Shown here: piece after piece, positions 11,315 through 19,573 of the stretch
Layout of the letters: each line of letters opens with the position of its first letter
How positions within the stretch are numbered: the stretch's first letter is position 1
Source: Nocardia uniformis NBRC 13702
Lineage (GTDB): Bacteria; Actinomycetota; Actinomycetes; Mycobacteriales; Mycobacteriaceae
Direction: 5' to 3'
DNA length: 64,000 nucleotides
NCBI RefSeq assembly: GCF_001613345.1
Contig: NZ_BDCE01000010.1
Coordinates: 1-64,000 of the forward strand
Translations under genes and position numbers: made by a program
The notes under the pieces: model-generated
Database searches by the model: none
What the model saw: only the letters and a program-made list of their open reading frames with translations
Told to the model about the DNA's origin: nothing

Positions 11315-12032
11315 GGCGCACCACCGGTTTCGCGAAGTACAGGGCCACGCTCTTTCCGATGAGCGGGTCGAGCAACCGTTCGGTGACGCGGGTGAGCGGC
11401 GGTGCGGACATCATGTCCCACACCAGAAGTCGGTGATACGCCGAGACCAGCGGATTCTTCTCCGCGGTGACACCGACCGCGCATTTCAACCACCAGTACG
11501 GTGCGTGCAGGGCGTGCGCGTGCTCGGTCCGGATATGGCGCACCCCGCGCGCGGTGATCTTGTCGCGCAATTCGTCGGCGCGATAGATGCGGATATGCCC
11601 GCCCTCATTGGCGTGGTATTCGTCCGACAGCGCCCAGCAGATGCGTTCGGGCAGCCAGCGCGGCACCGTAACCGCCAGTACCCCACCGGGTTTCAGCACC
11701 CGCGCCAATTCATTGATGGCCTGACCATCGCGCGGAATATGCTCGAGAATCTCCGAGGCGATCACCACATCGAACGCGCCATCGCCGTAGGGCAGGTCGA
11801 GGGCATCGCCGCGCACCGTCTCCGCCTTGGCGTAGTCGGGAGCCTCTCCGACCTCGGCCATGGCCTCGAACAGGGTCTGCACATCGGCGAGATCCCCGGC
11901 ATTCTGGTCGAAGGCCACGATATCCGCGCCGCGCCGATACGCCTCGAACGAATGCCGCCCGGCCCCGCAGCCCACATCGATGACCTTGGTGCCGGGACCG
12001 ATACCCAGCCGGTCGAAGTCGACGGTCAGCAT
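11301..12032 (-). CDS. Class I SAM-dependent methyltransferase
   Basis: A 243-residue Methyltransf_11-type enzyme. SAM motif I is KVIDVGCGAGRHSFEA near residue 17, an acidic loop follows (ADIVAFDQN), then FDVVIASEILEHIP and the post-motif RVLKPGGVLAVTVP. The C-terminal third has a hydrophobic stretch (HAPYWWLKCAVGV). It overlaps the glycosyltransferase stop by 7 bases and the downstream gene by 14, so the three are translationally linked. A role in modifying a glycosylated lipid or polysaccharide is inferred from context only. Confidence 0.8.
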   Translation of the reverse strand: MLTVDFDRLGIGPGTKVIDVGCGAGRHSFEAYRRGADIVAFDQNAGDLADVQTLFEAMAEVGEAPDYAKAETVRGDALDLPYGDGAFDVVIASEILEHIPRDGQAINELARVLKPGGVLAVTVPRWLPERICWALSDEYHANEGGHIRIYRADELRDKITARGVRHIRTEHAHALHAPYWWLKCAVGVTAEKNPLVSAYHRLLVWDMMSAPPLTRVTERLLDPLIGKSVALYFAKPVVRLGGN

Positions 12033-13306
12033 GTGTGCGCCTCCTGGCGGGTATGTGCCGCGCCGACGGGCGCGATGGCGGGGCGGGTGAAGTGTCGGGA
12101 AATGGCCTGTTCGTAGACCGAAACCGTCTGCGCGGCCACAGCTTCCCAGCTGAAGATGTCGAGTGCCCGGCGGCGTCCGGCCGCGCCCAGCTGCCGGCGG
12201 CGTTCGGGGGAGTCGAGCAGTCTGCCCAGCACCCGGGTCAGTTCGTCCACATTTCCGGGCTCGATCAGTTCGGCGCAGTCGCCCACCACCTCCGGCAGGG
12301 CCCCGGCGCGACTGGCGACCAGCGGTGTCCCGCTGGCCATGGCCTCCACGGCGGGTAGCGAGAACCCTTCGTACATCGAGGGAATGCAGGCGATTTCGGC
12401 CGAACTGAACAGGCGCGCCAGCTCGTCGTCATCGAGGCCGCTGACGGCGGTGACGATATCGGAGATCCCGAGTTCGGCGATGAGCTTCTCGGTGGGTCCG
12501 TTCGGTTCCAGCTTGGCGACCAACCGCAAATCCAGCTCGTGGGTACCACGCAGCCGGGCAACGGCTTTCAAGAGATGAGCGATGCCCTTCAGGGGTTTGT
12601 CGGCACTGGCCACGGCCACGATGCGCCCCCGCGCCCGCGGCTGGGCACGGGGCCGGAACAGTTCGGTGTCCACACCCAGCGGCACGGTGCGCAATTGCTG
12701 TGGCAGTACGCCGAAGTCCGCGCAGATATCCGCGGCCGATGACGAGGATACGGTGATCAGGTCCGGAATCTGCCGCGCCACCCGCATTTGCATACCCAGA
12801 AACCCGTACCACCGGCGCAGGAAGGGTTTTCGCCGCCACCGCGCCGCCGCGAGATCCACCTCCCGGTCCCGGGTGATCGGATGGTGGATGGTCGCGACCA
12901 GCGGCAGATGCCGTGCGATATCGAGCAATCCGGAGCCGAGGCACTGATTGTCGTGCACCACATCGAAATCCGCGGCCCGCGTCCGCAGCAACTTCGCCGC
13001 CCGCAGGCTGAAGGTGCGTGGTTCCGGGAACCCGGCCGTCCACATGGTTCCCAGTTCCAGCAGATCGATTCCATCGCGAATCTCGCTCGGGCGCGGGGTC
13101 CGGAACGGATCAGGCTCCCGGTACAGGTCCAGGCTCGGCACCTCGGTCAACCGCACCCGAGGATCGAGCAGTTCGGGATAGGGCTGACCGGAGAACACCT
13201 CCACCTCGTGTCCGAGGTCGGTCAAACCCTGGCTGAGGTACCGGACGTACACGCCCTGCCCGCCACAATGAGTCTTGCTGCGGTAGGACAGCAGGGCAAT
13301 GCGCAC
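12026..13306 (-). CDS. GT4-family glycosyltransferase
   Basis: A 426-residue GT-B fold enzyme. N-terminal GGQGVYVRYLSQGLTDLGHEV is the acceptor-domain pattern. The C-terminal nucleotide-sugar domain carries VASADKPLKGIAHLLKA and the EX7E element in SMYEGFSLPAVEAMASGTP near residue 320. It transfers a sugar from a nucleotide or lipid donor with retention. The start is GTG at 13306. It is the first gene of the three-gene operon. Mycobacteria have similar glycosyltransferase-methyltransferase pairs near trehalose and methylglucose polysaccharide genes, but no assignment is made here. Confidence 0.85.
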   Translation of the reverse strand: MRIALLSYRSKTHCGGQGVYVRYLSQGLTDLGHEVEVFSGQPYPELLDPRVRLTEVPSLDLYREPDPFRTPRPSEIRDGIDLLELGTMWTAGFPEPRTFSLRAAKLLRTRAADFDVVHDNQCLGSGLLDIARHLPLVATIHHPITRDREVDLAAARWRRKPFLRRWYGFLGMQMRVARQIPDLITVSSSSAADICADFGVLPQQLRTVPLGVDTELFRPRAQPRARGRIVAVASADKPLKGIAHLLKAVARLRGTHELDLRLVAKLEPNGPTEKLIAELGISDIVTAVSGLDDDELARLFSSAEIACIPSMYEGFSLPAVEAMASGTPLVASRAGALPEVVGDCAELIEPGNVDELTRVLGRLLDSPERRRQLGAAGRRRALDIFSWEAVAAQTVSVYEQAISRHFTRPAIAPVGAAHTRQEAHTC

Positions 13307-13371
13307 GTCGGTGTGGCCTTTCTCGACAACACGAAAAGCAGTGTGAGGAACGGTGGTTCAGATACTCGACA

Positions 13372-14229
13372 TCAGTTCGCCGAACCGAGTGGCGCCAACT
13401 TGGCCGCCAGCCGGTCGAGGTAGGCGAGTACCTCGTCATCGGACTTATCCGGCAGACCGTACAGCGCGTCGGTGACTCCGGCCTCGGCCCACCGGGCCAG
13501 CTTCTCCGGATCCGGCTTGCCGTCGAGGGCCACCACCCGCGGTGTGCCCTCGCGCCCGGCATCGCGCCAGCACTTCATCAATAGCGCCGTGGAGGCCGAC
13601 ACATCCGACTCGTACGGCGTGGTGATCCACCCGTCCCCGGACTTGGCGATCCACTTGAAGGTCTTCTCGGTCCCACCGGCACCGATCAGTAGCGGCACAT
13701 GTGACTGCACCGGTTTCGGCCACGCCCAGCTGGGGCCGAAGGAGACGAACTCACCGGAGTAGCTCGCTTCCTCCTGAGTCCACAGCTCCCGCATGGCCTC
13801 CATGTACTCGCGCAGGGCCGTGCGACGCTTATTGCCCGGGATCCCGTGGTCGGCGAGTTCATCGGTATTCCAGCCGAATCCGGCACCGACGGTGACTCGC
13901 CCGCCGGACAGATGGTCCAGCGTCGCAATGGTTTTGGCGAGGGTGATGGGGTCGCTCTCGGTGGGTAGCGCCACCGCCGTGGACAGCTCGATAGTGGAGG
14001 TCACCGCCGCCGCGGTCGCCAGTGCGACCCACGGGTCGAGGGTTCGGGTATACCGGTCGTCGGGCAGTTCCGCACCACCGGTGAGCGGATGCGCCGCTTT
14101 ACGTTTCACCGGAATATGGGTGTGCTCGGGCACGAAGAACGATGTGAAGCCGCGTTCCTCCGCGGCCTTCGCGACGGCGGCGGGGGTGATGCCGCGGTCG
14201 CTGGTGAACTGGACTATGCCGAATCGCAT
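13372..14229 (-). CDS. LLM-class F420-dependent oxidoreductase
   Basis: A 285-residue luciferase-like oxidoreductase. RFGIVQFTSDRGITPAAVAK at the N-terminus, SGGRVTVGAGFGWNTDELADHG near residue 110, and VPLLIGAGGTEKTFKWIA near residue 185 are characteristic of the TIGR03619-type group. ATG at 14229 is chosen over the in-frame TTG three codons earlier because GAGAGG sits nine bases upstream. It follows the FAD steroid dehydrogenase gene by 15 bases and likely ends the aldA operon. A hydride-transfer step on a steroid intermediate is a reasonable inference, without direct proof. Confidence 0.83.
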   Translation of the reverse strand: MRFGIVQFTSDRGITPAAVAKAAEERGFTSFFVPEHTHIPVKRKAAHPLTGGAELPDDRYTRTLDPWVALATAAAVTSTIELSTAVALPTESDPITLAKTIATLDHLSGGRVTVGAGFGWNTDELADHGIPGNKRRTALREYMEAMRELWTQEEASYSGEFVSFGPSWAWPKPVQSHVPLLIGAGGTEKTFKWIAKSGDGWITTPYESDVSASTALLMKCWRDAGREGTPRVVALDGKPDPEKLARWAEAGVTDALYGLPDKSDDEVLAYLDRLAAKLAPLGSAN

Positions 14230-14244
14230 GCGTGCCAACCTCTC

Positions 14245-15717
14245 TCAGTTGCCTTTGGCGGCGGCCACGCCCGCACGTCGGCCGTAGAAACTGCCGTCAC
14301 CGAGGGAGCAGCCGGATGCGTAGCCGCCCGCACAGATGCCGGAGGTGACGCGACCCGCCGCGTACAGCCCCGGAATCGGTTCCCCGTCGACGTGCAGCAC
14401 CTGCGAATCCAGATCGGTGCGAAGTCCGCCGAGGGTGAATCCGCCGGTGTACCCGCGCAGGTCGTACGCGCCCAGCGGCGCGCTGATCGGTTTCACCCAT
14501 TCCGGCTTCTTGTGCAGGAATGGGTCTGTGCCCTGCTCGGCATGGTGGTTGTAGAGGTCGATGGTGTGCTGGAGGGTGTGCTCCGGCAGCCCCATCTCGC
14601 TCTCGAGTTCGGCCACCGTTTCGGCCACCCAGGTCGGTGCGATACGCAGGAACGACATGGAGGACTGGGTTTCGAACGCCGCCTCCAGCGCGGCCTCGTC
14701 GATAATCAGGTAGGCCTGATTGTCCTGGTCCTGCAGGATCGCCTGGCCCATCCGGCCCGGATAGGTGTCCTCGGTAATGAAGCGCTGGCCGCGTCCGTTC
14801 ACCAGAATGCCGCGCACCACCACCTGCGGGTCCGCGATCAGCGCGACCTCGGTGGCATCCATATGCGCCAGATCTGCGCCCAGGGCCTGGGCGACCCGGA
14901 TACCGATACCGTCGTGCTCTTCCACCGTGGCGGCGGGACGGCCGAAGATCTTGGGCGCGAACCGCTCGACCATTTCGTGCTGGTAGGCAAAGCTGCCGGT
15001 CGCCAACACCACGCCGCGTTCGGCGCGCACGAACACCGGCTTGCCGTACCGCGTGGCGGCCACGCCGACCACCCGGCCGGAATCGTCGACAATGAGCCGC
15101 CGCAGCCGGATGTCGTATTCGTGGCGCACACCGAGCTTTTCGGCGGTCTGGGCGAGCGGCTCCATCAGCATGTAGCCGCCGCCCTTCTCACCCAGCTTCT
15201 TATCCTTGGTCCAGGCGAGGTGACCGCGTGGTGCGGGATCGGCGATGGCATTGAACGGCGCGGCATTCTCGCCGCCGGAGAACATCAGGCCCTGGTCGGC
15301 GGGCGGCTCGTAGCCGGGCTCACCCCAGAACTCCTCCTTGAATGGAACACCCTGGGCGACAAGCCAGTTGAAGTGCTCGACACTGCCCTGGCAGTAGTCG
15401 TGAATCTTGTCGGAGTCCACTCCCGGTCCGAGGGCGGCGGTCAGGAACTTCTCCATATTCTCCGGGGTGTCGTCGAACCCGAGCGCCTGCTGCAACGGTG
15501 TGCCACCACCGAGATAGATGAATCCGCCCGACATGGCGGCCGCGCCACCCCAACCGCCGGTGCGTTCCAGCACCAGCGTGTCGACACCCGATCGCGCGGC
15601 CTCGATGGCGGCGCAGGCACCGGCGACGCCGTAGCCGACGACGACCACATCGGCCGTATGGTCCCAGGTCTCGACCTCACTGGCCCGGAGTGGGCGCACA
15701 CTTGCGGTTTCGGCCAT
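14245..15717 (-). CDS. Delta4-(5alpha)-3-ketosteroid dehydrogenase candidate (FAD)
   Basis: A 490-residue FAD_binding_2 (fumarate reductase/KstD-like) flavoprotein. FAD binding shows as DVVVVGYGVAGACAAIEAAR near residue 23 and GLYAAGRVTSGICAGGYASG at the C-terminus. Counting residues gives Tyr319 (TEDTYPG), Tyr466 and Ser468 (GGYASG). These are the same numbers I recall for the catalytic residues of Rhodococcus jostii delta4-(5alpha)-KSTD, an enzyme that introduces the 4,5 double bond into 3-keto-5alpha-steroids. The length also fits that family and is shorter than delta1-KstD (about 510-565). It lies 32 bases after the CMD gene in the aldA operon. Fumarate reductase-type alternatives are less likely given those residues. 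Confidence 0.8.
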   Translation of the reverse strand: MAETASVRPLRASEVETWDHTADVVVVGYGVAGACAAIEAARSGVDTLVLERTGGWGGAAAMSGGFIYLGGGTPLQQALGFDDTPENMEKFLTAALGPGVDSDKIHDYCQGSVEHFNWLVAQGVPFKEEFWGEPGYEPPADQGLMFSGGENAAPFNAIADPAPRGHLAWTKDKKLGEKGGGYMLMEPLAQTAEKLGVRHEYDIRLRRLIVDDSGRVVGVAATRYGKPVFVRAERGVVLATGSFAYQHEMVERFAPKIFGRPAATVEEHDGIGIRVAQALGADLAHMDATEVALIADPQVVVRGILVNGRGQRFITEDTYPGRMGQAILQDQDNQAYLIIDEAALEAAFETQSSMSFLRIAPTWVAETVAELESEMGLPEHTLQHTIDLYNHHAEQGTDPFLHKKPEWVKPISAPLGAYDLRGYTGGFTLGGLRTDLDSQVLHVDGEPIPGLYAAGRVTSGICAGGYASGCSLGDGSFYGRRAGVAAAKGN

Positions 15718-15749
15718 GAATTTCCTAACTCTCGGTAAGTTCTCGGAGG

Positions 15750-16172
15750 CTATTGCTTCGCGGCCTTTTTCTCGTGCGCGATGACCTTCCCGACCTTCTG
15801 GTCGAGCGTCGTGCCCGCGGGCCAGCCCACGTAGTGGCAGAGGAAGAGCGCGATCTCGCGCAGCTGCTCCTCGTCGAGTTCCTCATTGCGCAGCGCCGCG
15901 CCGATCTGGATCTCCGCGATATCGAACAGACCCTGCGCGGTGAGCGCGCCGATGAGCAGTAGCCGCCGGTCACGGATGGAAAGCCCTGGGCGCGACCAGA
16001 TGTCGGCGAAGAGATGATCGGCGGTCACGGCGAAGTGCTCGCCGGGACCGTCCTGGAACTCCCAGCCGTACACCTCGGACATCTTCTTCAACCCGCGTTC
16101 GCGGCGTTCATCCGGCCCGCCCTCCGCCCGGCCGTCGTCCCCCACGGAATCGCTGTGCGATGGTGTGCTCAT
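15750..16172 (-). CDS. Carboxymuconolactone decarboxylase family protein
   Basis: A 140-residue CMD/AhpD-fold protein. The first 30 residues are a polar leader; the CMD domain runs from about residue 33. It contains LSIRDRRLLLIGALTAQG and the FLCHYVGWPAGTTL block (HxxxGxP) typical of the decarboxylase branch. The peroxidase CxxC of AhpD is absent. Its ATG overlaps the upstream dehydrogenase stop by four bases (ATGA). It corresponds to Rv0771 in the M. tuberculosis aldA operon, from memory. The substrate is unknown. Confidence 0.85.
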   Translation of the reverse strand: MSTPSHSDSVGDDGRAEGGPDERRERGLKKMSEVYGWEFQDGPGEHFAVTADHLFADIWSRPGLSIRDRRLLLIGALTAQGLFDIAEIQIGAALRNEELDEEQLREIALFLCHYVGWPAGTTLDQKVGKVIAHEKKAAKQ

Positions 16173-17095
16173 TTCTGCTCCTTGGAGATATCGCCGGGCC
16201 CCACACCGAGCCCGGCACCGAGGCCGTCGAGCGCCTGTTCGGCCAAAGGCAATGGAACACCGAGGCGGCGGCCCAGGTCGAGGGCGAGCGAGAGATCCTT
16301 CTCGCCGAGATCTCGGACGTGGGTGAGGATGGGAAACCAGAAATCGTCGGGTTCGACGGGTGCGGTGGTATTACGCAACATGATCGAACCCGCGCCACCG
16401 GTGTGGGAGTCGGAGTGCCGCACCACCTTGCCGAGTTCGGTGATATCCAGCTCGGCGGCCTCGGCCAGGCGCTGCGCCTCCGACGCCGCGGTGAAGGCAA
16501 TGAAGTGCAGCAGATTGCGCGCCAACTTCATTCGGGTACCCGCACCGACCTCACCCGCGTGCACAATCAGCGAGGCCCACAGCTCGAACGGTGATCGCAC
16601 GGTGGCGAAGGCGCCCTCGGTGCCGCCCACCATGACCGCCAACCCACCCTTCTTGGCGGCGGGAGCCCCACCGCTCACCGGTGCGTCCACGAATTCCACA
16701 CCGCGCTCGGCACATTCGGCCGCCAAGGCGACGGCCGTCTGATCGGCAATGGTGGAGTGCACCGCGATCACCGTTCCCGGTTTCGCGCTGTGCAGTATTC
16801 CGTTCGGACCGGTGACCACCGACCGGACCTGAGCGTCGTCCAGTACCGCCACCGACACCACTCCGCAGCGTTCGGCGACCTCGGCGGCGGTGTCGGCGGT
16901 TGTGGCACCGCCGGAGGTGAACGGCTCCAACACCTCCGGTCTCATATCGCACACCACCAGGCCGCCCGGCCACTTCAGCAGCCGCTGCGCCATGGGTGCG
17001 CCCATATTGCCCAAACCGATGAAGCCGACCGCGAATTCGGCCGCGTCCAAGGGTCGTTCGCTGCTTTCGGCTGTACCCATCGGTCGCTCGCTCAT
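16169..17095 (-). CDS. 3-hydroxyisobutyrate dehydrogenase-family NAD(P) oxidoreductase
   Basis: A 308-residue beta-hydroxyacid dehydrogenase. The Rossmann motif FIGLGNMGAPMAQRLL lies near residue 25. The substrate-binding DAPVSGGAPAAKKGGLAVM lies near residue 125, and the catalytic lysine region MKLARNLLHF near residue 170. These enzymes oxidise a beta-hydroxy acid or reduce a semialdehyde. ATG at 17095 gives a four-base overlap with the SDR stop, which decides the start over an in-frame ATG 17 codons upstream. It corresponds in position to Rv0770, from memory. Confidence 0.87.
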   Translation of the reverse strand: MSERPMGTAESSERPLDAAEFAVGFIGLGNMGAPMAQRLLKWPGGLVVCDMRPEVLEPFTSGGATTADTAAEVAERCGVVSVAVLDDAQVRSVVTGPNGILHSAKPGTVIAVHSTIADQTAVALAAECAERGVEFVDAPVSGGAPAAKKGGLAVMVGGTEGAFATVRSPFELWASLIVHAGEVGAGTRMKLARNLLHFIAFTAASEAQRLAEAAELDITELGKVVRHSDSHTGGAGSIMLRNTTAPVEPDDFWFPILTHVRDLGEKDLSLALDLGRRLGVPLPLAEQALDGLGAGLGVGPGDISKEQK

Positions 17096-17847
17096 GACCG
17101 GAATACCTGCCCGCCATCGACATTCAGGATTTGCCCGGTAACCCACCGGGCCTCGTCGGACAGTAGATACAGGCAGGCACCCACCAGATCGTCCGGCGTG
17201 CCCAGGCGTTTGATCGCCAGTTGCTGCTGCACCATATCGTCGACCATATTGCCGGGCACTACATTTCGGGTGGCCTCGGTATCGATCGGTCCGGGAGCGA
17301 TGGCATTGATGCGAATCTTGGAGCCGCCCAGCTCATGTGCCAGCTGCTGGGTGAGGCCGTTGATGCCGACCTTCGCCAGCCCGTAGAAGCCGGAGTACGT
17401 CCAGGCCGCCGTGGAAGATTGGTTGACGATGGAACCACCGCCACCCTTCGACATGGGCTTCCACACCGCGCGGGTCATATTGAGCGCACCGTCGAGGTTC
17501 ACGCCCATGAACTTCTTGTAGTAGTCCCACGGCACCGTCAGCAGCAGGTCGAGCTTCATATCGCCGTAGATGGCGGCATTGTTGACCAGGTGGTCGATGC
17601 TGCCGAACTCGTTCTTGGTGAATTCCGCGACGGCGGCAGCGGATTCGGGATCGGAGACATCCACCTGACGGAAGACGGCCGTACCGCCGTCGGCGGTGAT
17701 CAGTTTGGCGACCTCCTCGCCACGGTCGGAGTTCAAGTCCGCGACAACGACCTTCGCTCCCTCGCGGGCGAGCGCCTGTGCGTACGCCGCGCCGATGCCC
17801 TGTGCGGCTCCGGTGACGATTGCGGATTTTCCAGTGAAGCGGGCCAT
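17092..17847 (-). CDS. Short-chain dehydrogenase/reductase (aldA operon)
   Basis: A 251-residue classical SDR. It has the TGAAQGIGAAYAQ cofactor motif at residue 12, NNAA near residue 87, Ser in NQSSTAAW and the catalytic YGLAK (Tyr-x3-Lys), and a C-terminal WVTGQILNVDGG. An acidic residue after the second strand (VVVADLNSDR) favours NAD. It lies 11 bases after aldA and overlaps the next gene. It is similar in place to Rv0769. A hydroxysteroid or side-chain alcohol is a possible substrate. Confidence 0.9.
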   Translation of the reverse strand: MARFTGKSAIVTGAAQGIGAAYAQALAREGAKVVVADLNSDRGEEVAKLITADGGTAVFRQVDVSDPESAAAVAEFTKNEFGSIDHLVNNAAIYGDMKLDLLLTVPWDYYKKFMGVNLDGALNMTRAVWKPMSKGGGGSIVNQSSTAAWTYSGFYGLAKVGINGLTQQLAHELGGSKIRINAIAPGPIDTEATRNVVPGNMVDDMVQQQLAIKRLGTPDDLVGACLYLLSDEARWVTGQILNVDGGQVFRS

Positions 17848-17858
17848 GGTGTTGCTCC

Positions 17859-19328
17859 TCAGCAGCCGGTCGCGATCAGTTTGGTTTCGGTGTATTCCTC
17901 GAACCCGGCCACGCCCATCTCCCGGCCGATACCGGACTGCTTGTATCCGCCGAACGGTGCGTCGGCGGAGTACCAGACGCCGCCGTTCACGCTCAGGGTC
18001 CCGGTCCGCACGCCCTCCACCACGCGGCGAATGCGCTCGGTATCGGTGCCCCAGACCGAGCCGGACAGGCCGTAGGGGGAGTCGTTGGCAATGCGCACGG
18101 CATCGTCGTCACCATCGTGCGGAATGATCACCAGCACCGGGCCGAAGATCTCCTCCTGGGCGACGGTCGCCGAATTCGGCAGACCCGCGATGAGGGTGGG
18201 TTCGATGTAGTAGCCGCGTTCAGCGGTCGCGGGACGCCCACCGCCGGTGACAATGGTGCCGCCCTCGGCGCGCGCGAGATCGAGGTAGCGCTGTACGCGG
18301 TCGCGTTGACGCTCGGAAATCAGCGGCCCGCAGATGGTTCCGGCATCCGTGGGATTGCCGGGGGTAATGCCGGCGAGGGTGCGGGCCGCGTACTTGACGG
18401 CCTGCTCATAGGATTCGCGTGGGACGAGCAGTCGGGTACTGATGGCGCAGCCCTGCCCGGCGTGGACACACACCCCGAACGCCGCATAGCTCACCGCGCC
18501 GCGCAGATCCGCGTCATCGAGGACGATGAACGCCGACTTGCCGCCCAGCTCCAGGAATACCTTCTTCAAAGAGGCCGCGGCGGCACTCATTACGGCGCGT
18601 CCGGTCTGCGTCGACCCGGTGAACGAGACCATGTCCACCCGCGGGTCCACCACCAGCTGGTTGCCGAGGCCGTGGTCGTCGGAGGTGACGATATTGACCA
18701 CACCCGCCGGAATATCGGTCTCCTCGGCGATGATTCGGCCCACCACCGCGGCACACCACGGCGTATCCGGTGCGGGCTTGAGTACCACGGTGGTTCCCGC
18801 CGCCAGTGCCGGACCGAGTTTGGCGAAATTGATCTGATGCGGGAAGTTCCACGGCGTAATGGCCCCGACCACGCCGATCGGCTCGCGCCGCACTCGACGG
18901 CTGCTCTTGATCCCCATCGGCTCGGCTACGCCGAGATCGGTTTCCCACGTGTAGTTTTCGGCCAGATCCGCGAACCAGCCGAGGTCGTCCACCGGCCCCT
19001 CCAGGTGCGGGCCGCTGGTCAGCATTCGCGGCGCACCCACCTCGGCGATGGTGATCTCGCGCAGTTCCTCGATATGCCCGCGCAGGCCGTCCCGCAGCTG
19101 CCGCAGGCAGCGGGCGCGGAAGGCGTGGTCGCGGGACCAGTCGGTGGTGTCGAACGCGGTGCGCGCGGCGGTGATCGCCGCGTCCATATCGGCGCTGTCG
19201 GCATTGGCGGCGTGGCCGAGTACTTCCTCGGTGGCCGGGTCGACGGTGGCGAAGACGCCCGCGCCGCCCGGAACCAACTTTCCGCCGATCAGCAGGTGCG
19301 AAGCACCGCCTGGGACGAGACCGTTCAT
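17859..19328 (-). CDS. aldA: Aldehyde dehydrogenase, AldA-like
   Basis: A 489-residue NAD(P)-dependent aldehyde dehydrogenase, the same length I recall for M. tuberculosis AldA (Rv0768). It has GAITPWNFPHQINFAKLGPALAAG, FTGSTQTGRAVM, the catalytic glutamate in LELGGKSA and the catalytic cysteine in HAGQGCAISTR. ATG at 19328 follows GAGGAGC at good spacing; the frame is open upstream but not protein-like. It is the first gene of the operon aldA-SDR-HIBADH-CMD-KSTD-LLM. It faces cyp123 across a 245-base divergent region with both operator types, so it may oxidise an aldehyde made by the P450. Confidence 0.9.
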   Translation of the reverse strand: MNGLVPGGASHLLIGGKLVPGGAGVFATVDPATEEVLGHAANADSADMDAAITAARTAFDTTDWSRDHAFRARCLRQLRDGLRGHIEELREITIAEVGAPRMLTSGPHLEGPVDDLGWFADLAENYTWETDLGVAEPMGIKSSRRVRREPIGVVGAITPWNFPHQINFAKLGPALAAGTTVVLKPAPDTPWCAAVVGRIIAEETDIPAGVVNIVTSDDHGLGNQLVVDPRVDMVSFTGSTQTGRAVMSAAAASLKKVFLELGGKSAFIVLDDADLRGAVSYAAFGVCVHAGQGCAISTRLLVPRESYEQAVKYAARTLAGITPGNPTDAGTICGPLISERQRDRVQRYLDLARAEGGTIVTGGGRPATAERGYYIEPTLIAGLPNSATVAQEEIFGPVLVIIPHDGDDDAVRIANDSPYGLSGSVWGTDTERIRRVVEGVRTGTLSVNGGVWYSADAPFGGYKQSGIGREMGVAGFEEYTETKLIATGC

Positions 19329-19344
19329 CGGTAGCTCCTCTGCT

Positions 19345-19364
19345 GTCCGGACACGTGTACGGAC
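19345..19364. promoter_or_regulatory. GACAC-type palindrome upstream of aldA
   Basis: GTCCGGACACGTGTACGGAC is an 18-of-20 palindrome, 17 bases upstream of the aldA ATG. It shares TCCGGACACGTGT with the site over the TetR start (6794-6810), which makes the cyp51-linked TetR protein the likely binder. Confidence 0.6.
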
Positions 19365-19390
19365 TATATGTTCGGAATTCCGAGCCGCGC

Positions 19391-19404
19391 AAGAACCTGT
19401 TCCA
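19391..19404. promoter_or_regulatory. KstR-like box between aldA and cyp123
   Basis: AAGAACCTGTTCCA matches seven of the eight fixed positions of TnnAACnnGTTnnA. It lies between the two GACAC-type palindromes in the divergent promoter region. Confidence 0.5.
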
Positions 19405-19485
19405 GTATGGCCAGCTGCCGCCGCGGCGTTCATTTCACCCGAAAACCGCCGATTCATTGTCAGTCTCGGGCCGCTCCAGTACTGT

Positions 19486-19513
19486 ACAGACACATGTCCA
19501 GCTATGTGTCTGT
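19486..19513. promoter_or_regulatory. Inverted repeat upstream of cyp123
   Basis: ACAGACACAT and ATGTGTCTGT form a perfect 10-bp inverted repeat with an 8-base spacer, 60 bases upstream of the cyp123 ATG. The left half continues as CAGACACATGTCC, one base different from the TetR-start site. Confidence 0.6.
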
Positions 19514-19573
19514 CATGGACGGCGAGCGCCCTGTGGTGCCGATGAACGCGTTCTCGATCCCGAGGGGTGCGCA

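Noticed and set aside
14089..15738. Long plus-strand open frame opposite the FAD dehydrogenase
   Set aside because: Antisense of a gene with intact catalytic residues; no family motif and no ribosome site.
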